A model generated the notes under the pieces. The model ran no database searches and was not told where the DNA came from. It worked only from the letters and a program-made list of their open reading frames with translations. The position numbers and the translations under genes are program-made. Shown one piece after another: positions 15,396 to 24,841 of a stretch of DNA of 64,000 nt; the first letter of the stretch is position 1, and each line of letters begins with the position of its first letter. Source of the stretch: an uncultured Bacteroidia bacterium (GTDB lineage: Bacteria; Bacteroidota; Bacteroidia; Bacteroidales; UBA932); the NCBI GenBank assembly GCA_902762435.1, contig CACWOH010000002.1, positions 39,447 through 103,446 on the forward strand, given 5' to 3'.

Positions 15396-17809
15396 GATTC
15401 AGAATCTGGAAATCCTGGGACGAAGAGGAACGGGCGGCGGCCGTGCGCATAGCGGGGCTGTGCGTCGCCGCGCTCACGCTCTTCATTTTCATTTCTACCT
15501 TCTCCTATCTTTTCCACTGGCGGGAGGACATGAGCCTGCTGGGCGACCCGGCCGCGATGGACGCGAGCCGCGCCGTGGGCAACGTCGCCGGCAAGCTCGG
15601 CTTCCGGACCGGCCACCTGCTGGTGTGCGACCTCTTCGGCCTGGGCAGCTTCTCGCTGCTCATCATCCTGGCGGCCGTCTCGGCGCGCCTGCTGGCGCAC
15701 CGCTGGTTCAATTCCCTGGTGAAGACCACCCTCATCGCCCTGTTCGGCGCCTTCTTCACCTCGCTCGTGCTGGCTTTCGTCGGCAGGATCGCGGGGCTGC
15801 AGACGCTGTTCGGCGGCGGTCTCGGCGGCCGTTGCGGCGCCTCCGTGGTGCAGTGGAGCGAAAACCTCTTCGGCCCCATCGTCACGGGCCTGTTCATCGT
15901 TATCCTGATGGTGGCCTTCCTCTTCTTCGCTTCCAAGCGCTTCAACCGCTGGTTCGCCTCCATCGGCGTCAGGAAACCGAAGCCGGAACCGGAACCCGAG
16001 CCCGAACCGGAAGTGCCCGAAGAGCCCGTGCTGCCCGATCCCGTAGAAACGGAACCGGTGGAGCCGGAACCCGCCGTCCAGCCCGAACCGGCCGTCGCGG
16101 CCCTCGCCGCGGAGCCGAAGAAGAAACCGGAAAAGAAACAGCCCGAGCCCGGCACCGGAGATCAGGGAGGCGGGTTCGAGATCGTCCAGGACGAGGGGCT
16201 CGAAGCCGAGAACGTCGAGGACCTCAAGCCCATCGACAACCGCCTGGATCCGCCGGACGGCCTCCCGAAATACAAGTTCCCGTCCCTGGACCTGCTGGAG
16301 AGCTATTCCAGCGGCCGCCGGGAGGTGTCCACTGAGGAACTCACCCGCAACAACAACAAGATCCGCGCGGCGCTGGCCAACTACAAGATCCAGGTCAACG
16401 ACGTCAAGGCCATCGTGGGCCCGACCGTCACCCTCTACAAGGTCTACCCCGCCCCGGGCGTGAAGATCGCGGACATCAAGAAACTCCAGGAGGACATCGC
16501 CCTGTCGCTGAACGCCAAGGGCGTGCGCGTGATCACCCTGTCCGACGCGGTGGGCATCGAGGTGGCCAACGACTATTCCTCCATCGTCCCGCTGAAGGCG
16601 CTGCTCAACGACGACTCCTTCCGGAACAGCAAGGCGGACCTGCCCGTCGCCATCGGCTACACGATCACCCAGAAGGTGCGCGTGTTCGACCTCGCGGACG
16701 CCCCGCACCTGCTCATCGCGGGCGCGACCAAGCAGGGTAAGTCCGTGGGTCTCAACGTCATCGTGTCCTCGCTGCTCTACAGCAAGCACCCTTCCGAGCT
16801 GAAGTTCGTCTTCATCGACCCGAAGATGGTCGAGTTCTCCGCCTACGGCCAGCTCCTGAAGCACTACCTCGCCGTGCTGCCCGACGCCGCGGACGAGGAC
16901 GACGAGCGCGCCAACGCCATCGTCAAGAAGCCCAAGGACGCCGAGAAGATCCTCCGCTCGCTGTGCACCGAGATGGACGACCGTTACGAACTGCTGAGCA
17001 AGGCGGGCGTGAACAAGATCACCCTGTACAACGAGAAATACAAGGAGCGCAAGCTCCGCCCGGACCACGGGCACCGCTTCCTCCCCTACCTCGTGGTGGT
17101 GGTGGACGAGTACGCCGACCTCACGATGACCACCGGCGCCGCCCCGGAGGCGCGCGCCGCCTCCCGCAGCATCACCAATTCGATCATCCGCCTGGCCCAG
17201 AAGGGCCGTGCCGCGGGCCTGCACGTGATCCTTGCGACCCAGCGCCCGTCCGTGGACGTGATCTCCGGCATCATCAAGAGCAACTTCCCGATGCGCATCG
17301 CCTTCCGCGTGGCCTCCCGCGTGGACTCCACGACCATCCTCGACGCCCCGGGCGCCGAGAAACTGATCGGCCGCGGCGACATGCTCTTCTCTGCCGGCAT
17401 CGAGTCCGAGCGCATCCAGTGCGGCTACATCAGCGGCGAGGAGATCGACGCCGTGACGGAGTTCATCGGCTCACAGACCGGCTACGGCCGCTGCTACAAC
17501 ACGCCTTATTACCTCCCGTCCCCCGAAGAGGCGGGGCCCGAGGGCGGCGAAGGCGGCGGCATGGTGGACATGGCCAAGATCGACGAGCGTTTCGAGGAAG
17601 CCGCGAAGATGGTGGTGATCAGCCAGCGCGGGTCCACCTCCGACCTGCAGCGCAAGCTCGGCATGGGGTACGCCAAGGCCGGGCGCGTGATGGATCAGTT
17701 GGAGGCCGCCGGCATCGTGGGACCGCAGGAGGGCTCGAAGCCCCGCCAGGTCCTCATCCCGGACCTCAACTCCCTGCAGCCCATCCTGGATTCCTTCCTG
17801 CACCGCTAG
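15392..17809 (+). CDS. ftsK: DNA translocase FtsK
   Basis: 805 residues. Four membrane helices occupy about residues 18-185, followed by a Pro/Glu-rich linker (about 193-260, with many PEPE repeats). The RecA-type motor has Walker A in GATKQGKSVGLN (about 445-456) and Walker B in VVVVDEYADL (about 565-574). The C-terminal winged-helix gamma domain (about 745-805, GSTSDLQRKLGMGYAKAGRV) reads KOPS sequences. FtsK pumps DNA at the septum and activates XerCD at dif. It is coupled to the DUF4290 gene by an ATGA overlap. Confidence 0.97.
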   Translation: MRFRIWKSWDEEERAAAVRIAGLCVAALTLFIFISTFSYLFHWREDMSLLGDPAAMDASRAVGNVAGKLGFRTGHLLVCDLFGLGSFSLLIILAAVSARLLAHRWFNSLVKTTLIALFGAFFTSLVLAFVGRIAGLQTLFGGGLGGRCGASVVQWSENLFGPIVTGLFIVILMVAFLFFASKRFNRWFASIGVRKPKPEPEPEPEPEVPEEPVLPDPVETEPVEPEPAVQPEPAVAALAAEPKKKPEKKQPEPGTGDQGGGFEIVQDEGLEAENVEDLKPIDNRLDPPDGLPKYKFPSLDLLESYSSGRREVSTEELTRNNNKIRAALANYKIQVNDVKAIVGPTVTLYKVYPAPGVKIADIKKLQEDIALSLNAKGVRVITLSDAVGIEVANDYSSIVPLKALLNDDSFRNSKADLPVAIGYTITQKVRVFDLADAPHLLIAGATKQGKSVGLNVIVSSLLYSKHPSELKFVFIDPKMVEFSAYGQLLKHYLAVLPDAADEDDERANAIVKKPKDAEKILRSLCTEMDDRYELLSKAGVNKITLYNEKYKERKLRPDHGHRFLPYLVVVVDEYADLTMTTGAAPEARAASRSITNSIIRLAQKGRAAGLHVILATQRPSVDVISGIIKSNFPMRIAFRVASRVDSTTILDAPGAEKLIGRGDMLFSAGIESERIQCGYISGEEIDAVTEFIGSQTGYGRCYNTPYYLPSPEEAGPEGGEGGGMVDMAKIDERFEEAAKMVVISQRGSTSDLQRKLGMGYAKAGRVMDQLEAAGIVGPQEGSKPRQVLIPDLNSLQPILDSFLHR

Positions 17810-17833
17810 TATTTCTTTTGCGGACACTGCTTA

Positions 17834-17856
17834 CGGGCAGCGGCAGCCGCTGCCCG
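17834..17856. terminator. Hairpin between convergent ftsK and lytic transglycosylase genes
   Basis: A perfect 10-bp GC-rich stem (CGGGCAGCGG / CCGCTGCCCG) with a 3-nt CAG loop in the 57-nt spacer between two converging genes. The position suits a bidirectional terminator, but neither side has a strong U-run. Confidence 0.5.
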
Positions 17857-17866
17857 GTGCTAAGTT

Positions 17867-18760
17867 CTAATAAGTCGACGAGGGGATCGTAACCTGGTAG
17901 GTTTTGGCGGACTTGTTGGTCAGATGGTCGCTGCGGAGCCAGAGATTGGCTTCCTTCAGGAAGAAATAGGTGGTGCCGTGCTCCTCCGCGAAATCCGTGA
18001 AATTGGGAATGGGACCGCTGACGGAGACGGTCTCCTTCGGCGTCAGGACAGGATAATAGTCGTCCTCTTCCAGGTGGAAGCCGAAGGCCTCGGGATTCTC
18101 GAAAAACATCTTGGCCACCAGGATGCGGAACATATAGCGGGATGTTTCTGTAACGAGGAAAAGGTCCATCGCCCGCTTCTGCCGCTGGTCCGACAGGCGC
18201 TTGGAGATGCCGCCCTGGCCGGCGTTGTAGCTGGCCGCGACCGTCATCCAGTCCCCGAACTTGGCATACGCCTCCTTGAGGTACTTGCAGGCGGCCGTGG
18301 TCGCCTTCTCGATGTTGTAGCGCTCGTCCACCTCGTCCCCGACTTCCAGGCCGTATCCGCGGCCGGTGGCCTTCATGAACTGCCACAGCCCGGCCGCGCC
18401 CGCCGTGGAGTAGGCCTTGGGATCCAGGTTGCTCTCGATGGCCATCAGGTACTTCAGGTCCTCGGGAATGCCGTTCTTCTTCAGGATGGGCACGACCTGC
18501 GAGAAGATGCGCCGGGAGCGCTTGAGCATCAGCAGGGAGTTCGTGTGGCCATAGGTGAAGGTAATCAGCTCCCGGTCCATCCGCTCATAGAGGTCGGGAC
18601 GGTCGAAGCGGATGGTCTCGCCGGCGAATTCGATGAATTCCGGCACGTGGGGCGACTGGAAATGGATGTCTTCCGGGATATAGACGTACTGCGCGCCGGC
18701 CCTGGCAGGCATCAGGATGCAGCAGGCCAGCAAGAGAAGGTGGGCTAACGGTCGGTTCAT
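17867..18760 (-). CDS. Lytic murein transglycosylase (SLT / MltD-like)
   Basis: 297 residues with a signal peptide (MNRPLAHLLLLACCILMPARAGA). The SLT domain (about 85-215) has the catalytic Glu in AIESNLDPKAYS, followed by AGAAGLWQFM and AASYNAGQGGI. It cleaves peptidoglycan glycan strands to 1,6-anhydroMurNAc products in the periplasm. LysM repeats, common in MltD, are not evident, so this is a compact form. The ATG at 18760 is preferred over an upstream one at 18775, which lies before a near-consensus promoter box. It is the last gene of the alr-to-transglycosylase run. Confidence 0.9.
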   Translation of the reverse strand: MNRPLAHLLLLACCILMPARAGAQYVYIPEDIHFQSPHVPEFIEFAGETIRFDRPDLYERMDRELITFTYGHTNSLLMLKRSRRIFSQVVPILKKNGIPEDLKYLMAIESNLDPKAYSTAGAAGLWQFMKATGRGYGLEVGDEVDERYNIEKATTAACKYLKEAYAKFGDWMTVAASYNAGQGGISKRLSDQRQKRAMDLFLVTETSRYMFRILVAKMFFENPEAFGFHLEEDDYYPVLTPKETVSVSGPIPNFTDFAEEHGTTYFFLKEANLWLRSDHLTNKSAKTYQVTIPSSTY

Positions 18761-18779
18761 GGCACAAAGATGCAAAAAA

Positions 18780-19232
18780 TCAGCGTAAATCCGTAACCAC
18801 CCAGGAAGAATCCAGGGCGGAGACGTCGAATACGAAGACCGACAGGTCCTCGGACAAAGGCTGATACTTCACCTCGGAGAGCTTCAGCTCCGTCAGGGAA
18901 TCGCGGTAGGGCAGGAGTTCCTCCAGCCCGCCGGAGGTCTCGATGTACACCTCCTTCGACTGCGGGTCCACGGTCCAGCGGGTGGTGCCGTCGCAGTAGA
19001 TTTCCATGCCGTTTCCGCTGGCACGGTAGCAATCCCCCTGAACGGTCAGGGTGCCGGACAGCTTCAGCGGGGTGTCCTGCGTGAAGGTGCAGTCGTAGTG
19101 CAGCGAGATGCGGTCGGTGCCCAGATGCGAGGCGATCTCGGCGACCTGCTGCGAGGAAAGCTGGGCGGCCGCCGTCAGGGGCAGCAGCAGGGCCAGCAGG
19201 GGCAGCAGGGGCAGTATCCATCTTTTCATCAT
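18780..19232 (-). CDS. LolA-like outer-membrane lipoprotein carrier protein
   Basis: 150 residues with a signal peptide (MMKRWILPLLPLLALLLPLTAAAQ). The mature part fits a small LolA-like half-barrel: LSGTLTVQGDCYRASGNGMEIYCDGTTRWTVDPQSKEVYIE is a typical strand pattern. LolA ferries lipoproteins across the periplasm. It is shorter than E. coli LolA, as Bacteroidales versions are. Such genes commonly lie next to ftsK in this order; here it is nearby on the other strand. Two adjacent ATGs (19232, 19229) are possible starts; both overlap the addA stop. Confidence 0.75.
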   Translation of the reverse strand: MMKRWILPLLPLLALLLPLTAAAQLSSQQVAEIASHLGTDRISLHYDCTFTQDTPLKLSGTLTVQGDCYRASGNGMEIYCDGTTRWTVDPQSKEVYIETSGGLEELLPYRDSLTELKLSEVKYQPLSEDLSVFVFDVSALDSSWVVTDLR

Positions 19233-22024
19233 ACTTCTACGGTTTTATCGTCTTCCACGTACCAGATATACGATCCGCGGATTTCATAGCCAAGTTCGTG
19301 CCACAGCCGGGCATAGCGGCGGACCTGCCGGCGGTAGCCCTCCTCTTCCTGGCCGAACTTGTAGTCCACGATCACGGCTTCGCCGCCCCGGAGGACGACG
19401 CGGTCCGGGCGTTCGACCCGGCCGCCGGCGTCGAAGACATCCTGTTCGTTGACCACCTGCACCCCGTCTGCCGTCTGCGCCGGGAACCATTCGGGATGCG
19501 CGGCGATGCGCGCGCGGAGCAGCGCACGGGCCGCTTCCCCGCCGGCTGAGTCCAGCCGGCCGTCCCGCACGGCGGCGTCCACCGCCCCGTCCAGGTCCGC
19601 AGGTACCTTCACCCCGGACAGGATGTCGTGCAGGACGATGCCGCGCAGGCGCGCGGAGGCGTCGGGCCCCGTGGCTCCGTCCGGGCCGAAGAAGTCCGCG
19701 GCGTCGGCGGAGGGCGAAAGCCGGTCGCCGAGGGGGATGGACGGATATGCGGCCGGGAAAACCTGCGCGCAGGCTTCCTCCTTCCGCTCCATCCGGGTGA
19801 AATCATAGGGCTCCCCGCTGCAGTAGACATCCATTCCCCCGAGGAAAAGGTACAGGATCTCGGCAAAGTTGCCGGGCTCGGCTTTTTGCTTCTTCATCGC
19901 CTCGCGGAAGCTCTTCGTGGCCGTTTTGGCGATTACGTGCAGGCTCTTCTCCGCCCGCGTCATCGCTACGTAGAACAAGTTGATGTTGTCCACCAGCTGC
20001 ATGCGGCGCTCATAACGGACCGCCTCCGCGAAGTCACTCTGCTCCGCGATGGAATCGAGGAGGACCGGATAGATGCCGCCGGCCGCTTCCTTCAGGGCGG
20101 TCACGTCCGGGTCGAGCCGGCACCAGTGCGTCCCGGCCTTGTACAGGCCCACCTTCTCCGCATAGGGGAAGATCACGTGGGGGAACTGCAGGCCCTTGGA
20201 TTTGTGGATGGTAAGCACGCGCACCGAGGTGGCGTCGTCCGGCGATCCGATATAGATCGTCTCCCGCTCCTCCCACGCCTTGAGGAAGTAGCGGAGGTTG
20301 TTGCCGTTGGTCCGGGTCCAGTCCTGCAGTTCATCCATGAAGGCCTGCACGAAGAGGATCTGCCCTTCGAAGAAAGCGGGGTCCCAGGCCTGCAGGGAAC
20401 GGATCAGCTGTTCGCAGAAGTCCACCAGCGAATGGTACTGTGACGGGTATTCCAGCTCCATCGAACGGGCCAGGAAGCTGCCGATCGTGTCGTCCGGATT
20501 GTCGTAATGGCGGAGCAGGGAGATCAGGCGCCGGACCGCGGGCGAGGCCTTCAGGTCCAGCGAGTCGTCGGAAATGACGGGGATGCCCTCCGCGATCAGG
20601 CAGGCGGCGAGCCGGGCACCCTCCTGCTTGTTGCGCACCAGGATGGCGATGTCGTTCCACCGCGCGCCGGCCCCGTGCGCCGCACGGACCGATTCCAGCA
20701 CGGCGGCGTCCTGGTCGTCGCAGTAGCTGACCTGCACGAAGCCCCGCTGCTTCTCTTCCTTCCGCATCACCTCCGGCTTTTTCTCGGCATAGATCCGCTC
20801 CAGGCCCAGGCGCTGCGAGGCGAAGGTGAAGAAGCGGTGGTTGAAGTCCACCACCTCCTCCGTGCTGCGCCAGTTGCCCTCCAGCGGCTTCACGGTAGCC
20901 TGCGGGAACGCCCGGAGCACCTCCTCGCCCAGCAGCCGCCAGTCGGAATCGCGGAAACGGTAGATGCTCTGCTTGATGTCGCCCACGACCAGGTTGTCGC
21001 CGCCGTGCGACTCGCTCTCCCGGAGCAGCGGCAGGAAGTTCTCCCACTGGATGTTGGAGGTGTCCTGGAACTCGTCCAGCAGGAAATGCTCGAAGCGCAC
21101 GCCCAGTTTCTCGTACACGAAAGGCGCGTCGGACCCGGCGATAATCTCCCGCAGGAGCGTGTTGGACTCGTCCAGGCACATCAGGTTCTTCTCCCGGAGC
21201 AGGGCGTCGAAGGCCCGGTAGAACTCCCCGGCGAACCCCAGCTGGAAAAGCATCCGGTCCAGGATCCACGCCGTGCAGTACGGGCGGTAGGACGCCTCCT
21301 CGAACAGTTCCTCCAGCCCGGGGTTGGCCTTGATTACCCGGATCTTGTTCTTCGGGGAGATGATCTTCCCCTTCTCCACCGGGAAGCCCAGCGTCCGGGC
21401 GCGCTCCGTGAAATCGCGGATGACGCCCCGGCACTCCCGGCGGATGCGTTCGAGCCGTTCCTTGCCGAACGCTTCCGTCTCGGAAATGCCGTAACGCTGC
21501 ACCAGGTCGCGGTGCTCGTCGTTCTTCAGCAGCAGGCCGACCTCCTTCAGGCCGGCGTCCAGGGAGAAACGGTCTCCCTGCGAAAGGGTCTCCTCCAGCG
21601 CGGAGCGTATCCATTTCAGGAGCTGGGTGTCTTCCTCGGTCAGCGAATCCAGGATACGGTCCATCGTCTCGAGGATCAGCGCCTCCTTGTCCAACTCGAT
21701 CTGGTAGTCGGCGAACTGGCCGAGTTCGCGGGAGAAGGCTTTCAGCGTCCGCTGGAAGAAGCGATCGATGGTGCTGACGGAAAAGGCGCCGTAGTCGTGG
21801 AGCAGTTCCGTCAGCCGCCTTTTCGCGCGGGGATCGGTCTTCGCGAGTTTCGCGAGGTCCTCCAGGATCCGGTTCTTCATCTCCGCGGTGGCCTTGTTGG
21901 TGAAGGTAACGGCCAGGATGTGGCGGTGCCGGTCCGGCGCCCCGTCCTTCAGCAGCAACTCCACGTAATGCTTGGAGAGGTGGTAGGTCTTTCCCGACCC
22001 GGCGCTGGCTTTCAGGATCTTCAT
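19229..22024 (-). CDS. addA: UvrD-family helicase-nuclease (AddA/RecB-like)
   Basis: 931 residues. Superfamily 1A helicase motifs: Walker A ASAGSGKTYHL at residues 6-16, VTFTNKATAEMKNRI, DEFQDTS (motif II), VVGDIKQSIYRFRDSD (motif III), TIHKSKGLQFPHVI and VAMTRAEKSLHVIA (motif VI). A RecB-type nuclease domain is C-terminal, with HDIL, RPDRVVL and VIVDYKFG giving the H/D/D-K set. With the upstream AddB-like protein it should form an end-resection complex for double-strand break repair. It overlaps addB by 4 nt. Confidence 0.93.
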   Translation of the reverse strand: MKILKASAGSGKTYHLSKHYVELLLKDGAPDRHRHILAVTFTNKATAEMKNRILEDLAKLAKTDPRAKRRLTELLHDYGAFSVSTIDRFFQRTLKAFSRELGQFADYQIELDKEALILETMDRILDSLTEEDTQLLKWIRSALEETLSQGDRFSLDAGLKEVGLLLKNDEHRDLVQRYGISETEAFGKERLERIRRECRGVIRDFTERARTLGFPVEKGKIISPKNKIRVIKANPGLEELFEEASYRPYCTAWILDRMLFQLGFAGEFYRAFDALLREKNLMCLDESNTLLREIIAGSDAPFVYEKLGVRFEHFLLDEFQDTSNIQWENFLPLLRESESHGGDNLVVGDIKQSIYRFRDSDWRLLGEEVLRAFPQATVKPLEGNWRSTEEVVDFNHRFFTFASQRLGLERIYAEKKPEVMRKEEKQRGFVQVSYCDDQDAAVLESVRAAHGAGARWNDIAILVRNKQEGARLAACLIAEGIPVISDDSLDLKASPAVRRLISLLRHYDNPDDTIGSFLARSMELEYPSQYHSLVDFCEQLIRSLQAWDPAFFEGQILFVQAFMDELQDWTRTNGNNLRYFLKAWEERETIYIGSPDDATSVRVLTIHKSKGLQFPHVIFPYAEKVGLYKAGTHWCRLDPDVTALKEAAGGIYPVLLDSIAEQSDFAEAVRYERRMQLVDNINLFYVAMTRAEKSLHVIAKTATKSFREAMKKQKAEPGNFAEILYLFLGGMDVYCSGEPYDFTRMERKEEACAQVFPAAYPSIPLGDRLSPSADAADFFGPDGATGPDASARLRGIVLHDILSGVKVPADLDGAVDAAVRDGRLDSAGGEAARALLRARIAAHPEWFPAQTADGVQVVNEQDVFDAGGRVERPDRVVLRGGEAVIVDYKFGQEEEGYRRQVRRYARLWHELGYEIRGSYIWYVEDDKTVEV

Positions 22025-24837
22025 CGTCCGCAGATGTTTTTGAAGTCACACCAGGCGCAGGACTTCGTGTCCTGCGTCCGCCGCCAGGGCTTCTCCAGGT
22101 CGGAGATCTCGGCAAGCAGGTCTGCGAGCCGGCCGTCCATCAGGTCCAGGAAGCGACGGCTGAGCGAAACGTTCTCCACCTCCCGGATGAACAGGCGGGC
22201 GGGCTGGTAGACGGAATTCTGGAGGGTCCACCCCCGGAAGGCCGGATCGTCGGCGATGTACCGGTCGTACAGATAGAGCTGGAGGGCGATCTTGGGCCGC
22301 TTGGCGCCGCTGTCACCGAACAGGGCCTCCACCACCGCCTCCGCATTTCCTTCGTCGATCAGGAAGTCTTCGTCCGTCACCCGGCCGGTCTTGTAGTCCA
22401 GCACGCGGAGTTCTCCGGGCCGGATGCTGTCCAGGCGGTCGAGCACGCCCCGGAAGCGGAAGCCGCCGATGGTGGCGTACCGGTCCAGTTCGAGCCCCAG
22501 GATGCGGAAACCCTCCACCCCCTGTTTCTCCAGGTATTCGATGTCGCGCAGGACGGCCTGCCGGACGTAACGGACGATCATGTCGGCGAAAACGATGTTC
22601 CGCCCGGCGAGTTCGAAACCGTTCAGTTTTTCCAGGACGCGGCGGCGCACCAGGGCCGGGATGCGCCCGCCCGACAGTACCTGCTTCAGGTAGTCGCGGC
22701 TGACGAAGGCGCCCTCGACGGTATAGAGTTCCTCCATCACGCCGTGGAACACGGTGCCGATGTCGTTCGCTTCCAGCGACTCCCGCACCTCGTCTTCATC
22801 GCGCAGGCCGCAGACCTTGGCGTAGTAGAACTTCGCCGGGCAGACCAGGTAGTTCTCGAGGGAGGAGGCGGACAGGTTGTGCCGGTGCAGTTCCTCCAGC
22901 TGTTCCGCCGTCTTGGGCAGGCTGTCCGCCTCTTCCGGCTTGCTGATCGGGGCCCGGAGGACGCAGCGCGTGACGCGGGCGCCGAAGTGCAGTTCCAGTT
23001 GCTTGACGAAGCGGCTCTCTTCCCCGCCCCGGAGCCCCTCCGTGCGTGAATCCAGCAGCAGCCAAACGTGGCCGGCCCGGCGGATCATCCGGTAGAAGTA
23101 GTACGCCCAGACGGCGTCCTGATACTCGTAGGTGGGCAGGTCGAAGCCGCGGCGCAGCTCCGCCGGCACGAAGGAAGATGCCACGCTGCGGCGCGGGAAG
23201 ACGCCCTCGTTGCAGCTCAGCACGATGAGGTTCTCGAAATCCAGGGCGCGCGTCTCCAGCGGGCCCATCACCTGCAGGCCCTTCAGCGGCTCGCCGCGGA
23301 ACGGCACCGTCGCGGCGGCCACCAACTGCTCCAGCAGGCGGAAATACGTAGCCGGTTTGACGGGAAGTTCGCAATCGGACAGGCGCCCCACGGCGAGGTA
23401 GTAATCCCGGACGAAATCCAGCTCCAGCGCCATCCCGGGCACTTCCCGCAGCCGGGCGCCCAGGTCGGCGAGCAACTCGCGCTGGTAACTTTCCAGTGCG
23501 CGGATTGCCTGCGGGTCGCTTCCCGCGGGCGCCGTCGCCACCGGCCGGAAGATGCGGTCGAACACCGGCAGGCCGGTCAGTTCGGACACGGGGATGTAGT
23601 AGCGCGCCTTGGCGCGGACTTCGGCCGCGCGCCGGCGCCCTTCTTCCCCGGCCAGGGTCTTGAAAATGCTGTTGGAGAAGATGGCCCACACGGGACGGTG
23701 GTAGAAGTACCACGCCCCGTCCTTCTCGCGCAGGTGCAGCTGCAGGGCGGCCACGTCCGCCATCAGGGCGCTCAGCGAACTTCCGCCCATCGGGTAGCCC
23801 ATCGTCACGTTGATCTCGGAGATCCGCTCCGGCAGGGAGTTCAGCACCGGCAGGAGCAGCCCCTCGTCGGGCAGCACGACGGCCGTCTCGATGCCGCCGG
23901 CGCCCAGCCGGTCCAGGATGGCCGGGACCTGTTTAGCCTGGCCGACGCCCGAGGGCACGCTCAGCACGCTGATTTCGGGCACCCCGAGACCCTCCGGATC
24001 GGGTTCGAAGGCCTGGGGGAACTCCAGGACGTTCTCCGACAGGAATAGGGACGCCTTGTTCGCCGGATCGCTGATCCAGCCCGGACCGTAATCCCAGCAG
24101 AACTCCGCTAGACGGGCGTCCCGCAGGCGACGCATCAGGCGTTTCTCACATTCATTCAATGCATTGAGCCCCACGAAGACGAAGCGCCGCACAGTTCCGA
24201 ACGCATCCGGAAGCAGGTCGGCGACGGACCCTTCAGAGAGGCGCTCCGCCAGTTCGCGGTACACCATCCCCTCGTAGGCCATCCCCTTCTCGCGCAGGCG
24301 CGCATGAAAAGAACGGTAGAGCGGCAGCAGGATGTCCCAGATGCGGCGGAACTCCTCCTTGTACCGGCCTCCCGAGCTGAAATGCGTCAGGAAGGCCCGG
24401 ATCGCCTGCTCCTGCCGCTCGTCCAGCCAGGAGAAGTCGTCCTGCAGGGCACGGAAATCCGCGATGTTGGTAAAGAGTTTCTCCGGATCCACCAGGTATT
24501 TGTCCACGTCGTCGAAGTCGGACAGCAGCACCCCGCCCCAGAAGATGAATTCGTCCAGCGGCTCCGCCTTTTCCCCATAAAGCGGCTTGTAGCAGTCATA
24601 CAGGGTGAGCAGGAGATGCACCCGGTCGGTCTCCCGCGCCCCGCAGAGCCGGTAGAAGAAGTCGTTCATCGTGTACAGGGACGGCACGCGCATCGGACGG
24701 CCCGCCCGGGCTACGCACTCGCCCAGGTACTTGCGGAAAAATGCCACGGCACGCCGGTTCGGGAAGATGAAGCACAGGTCTTCAACGTCCCCTGCGGCAT
24801 GGTAGTGCCGGGCCACCTGGTCGAGAAACGGAGTCAT
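22021..24837 (-). CDS. addB: AddB-like PD-(D/E)XK nuclease with Fe-S cluster motif
   Basis: 938 residues. The N-terminal region (MTPFLDQVARHYHAAGDVED, CFIFPNRRAVAFFRKYL) is an inactive helicase-like part lacking a clear Walker A. The C-terminal nuclease has GVLDRLDSI and VLDYKTG. Four cysteines placed as in AddB [4Fe-4S] proteins are visible: one in NYLVCPAKFYY and three in CAWCDFKNIC at the very C-terminus. Partner of AddA in RecBCD-like repair. It starts 4 nt after the GH43 stop, so it may be co-transcribed with unrelated genes. Confidence 0.9.
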   Translation of the reverse strand: MTPFLDQVARHYHAAGDVEDLCFIFPNRRAVAFFRKYLGECVARAGRPMRVPSLYTMNDFFYRLCGARETDRVHLLLTLYDCYKPLYGEKAEPLDEFIFWGGVLLSDFDDVDKYLVDPEKLFTNIADFRALQDDFSWLDERQEQAIRAFLTHFSSGGRYKEEFRRIWDILLPLYRSFHARLREKGMAYEGMVYRELAERLSEGSVADLLPDAFGTVRRFVFVGLNALNECEKRLMRRLRDARLAEFCWDYGPGWISDPANKASLFLSENVLEFPQAFEPDPEGLGVPEISVLSVPSGVGQAKQVPAILDRLGAGGIETAVVLPDEGLLLPVLNSLPERISEINVTMGYPMGGSSLSALMADVAALQLHLREKDGAWYFYHRPVWAIFSNSIFKTLAGEEGRRRAAEVRAKARYYIPVSELTGLPVFDRIFRPVATAPAGSDPQAIRALESYQRELLADLGARLREVPGMALELDFVRDYYLAVGRLSDCELPVKPATYFRLLEQLVAAATVPFRGEPLKGLQVMGPLETRALDFENLIVLSCNEGVFPRRSVASSFVPAELRRGFDLPTYEYQDAVWAYYFYRMIRRAGHVWLLLDSRTEGLRGGEESRFVKQLELHFGARVTRCVLRAPISKPEEADSLPKTAEQLEELHRHNLSASSLENYLVCPAKFYYAKVCGLRDEDEVRESLEANDIGTVFHGVMEELYTVEGAFVSRDYLKQVLSGGRIPALVRRRVLEKLNGFELAGRNIVFADMIVRYVRQAVLRDIEYLEKQGVEGFRILGLELDRYATIGGFRFRGVLDRLDSIRPGELRVLDYKTGRVTDEDFLIDEGNAEAVVEALFGDSGAKRPKIALQLYLYDRYIADDPAFRGWTLQNSVYQPARLFIREVENVSLSRRFLDLMDGRLADLLAEISDLEKPWRRTQDTKSCAWCDFKNICGR

Positions 24838-24841
24838 CGCC

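Noticed and set aside
15970-16150. PEPE-rich stretch in ftsK as a coding microsatellite of special interest.
   Set aside because: Low-complexity Pro/Glu linkers between the membrane and motor domains are normal in FtsK.
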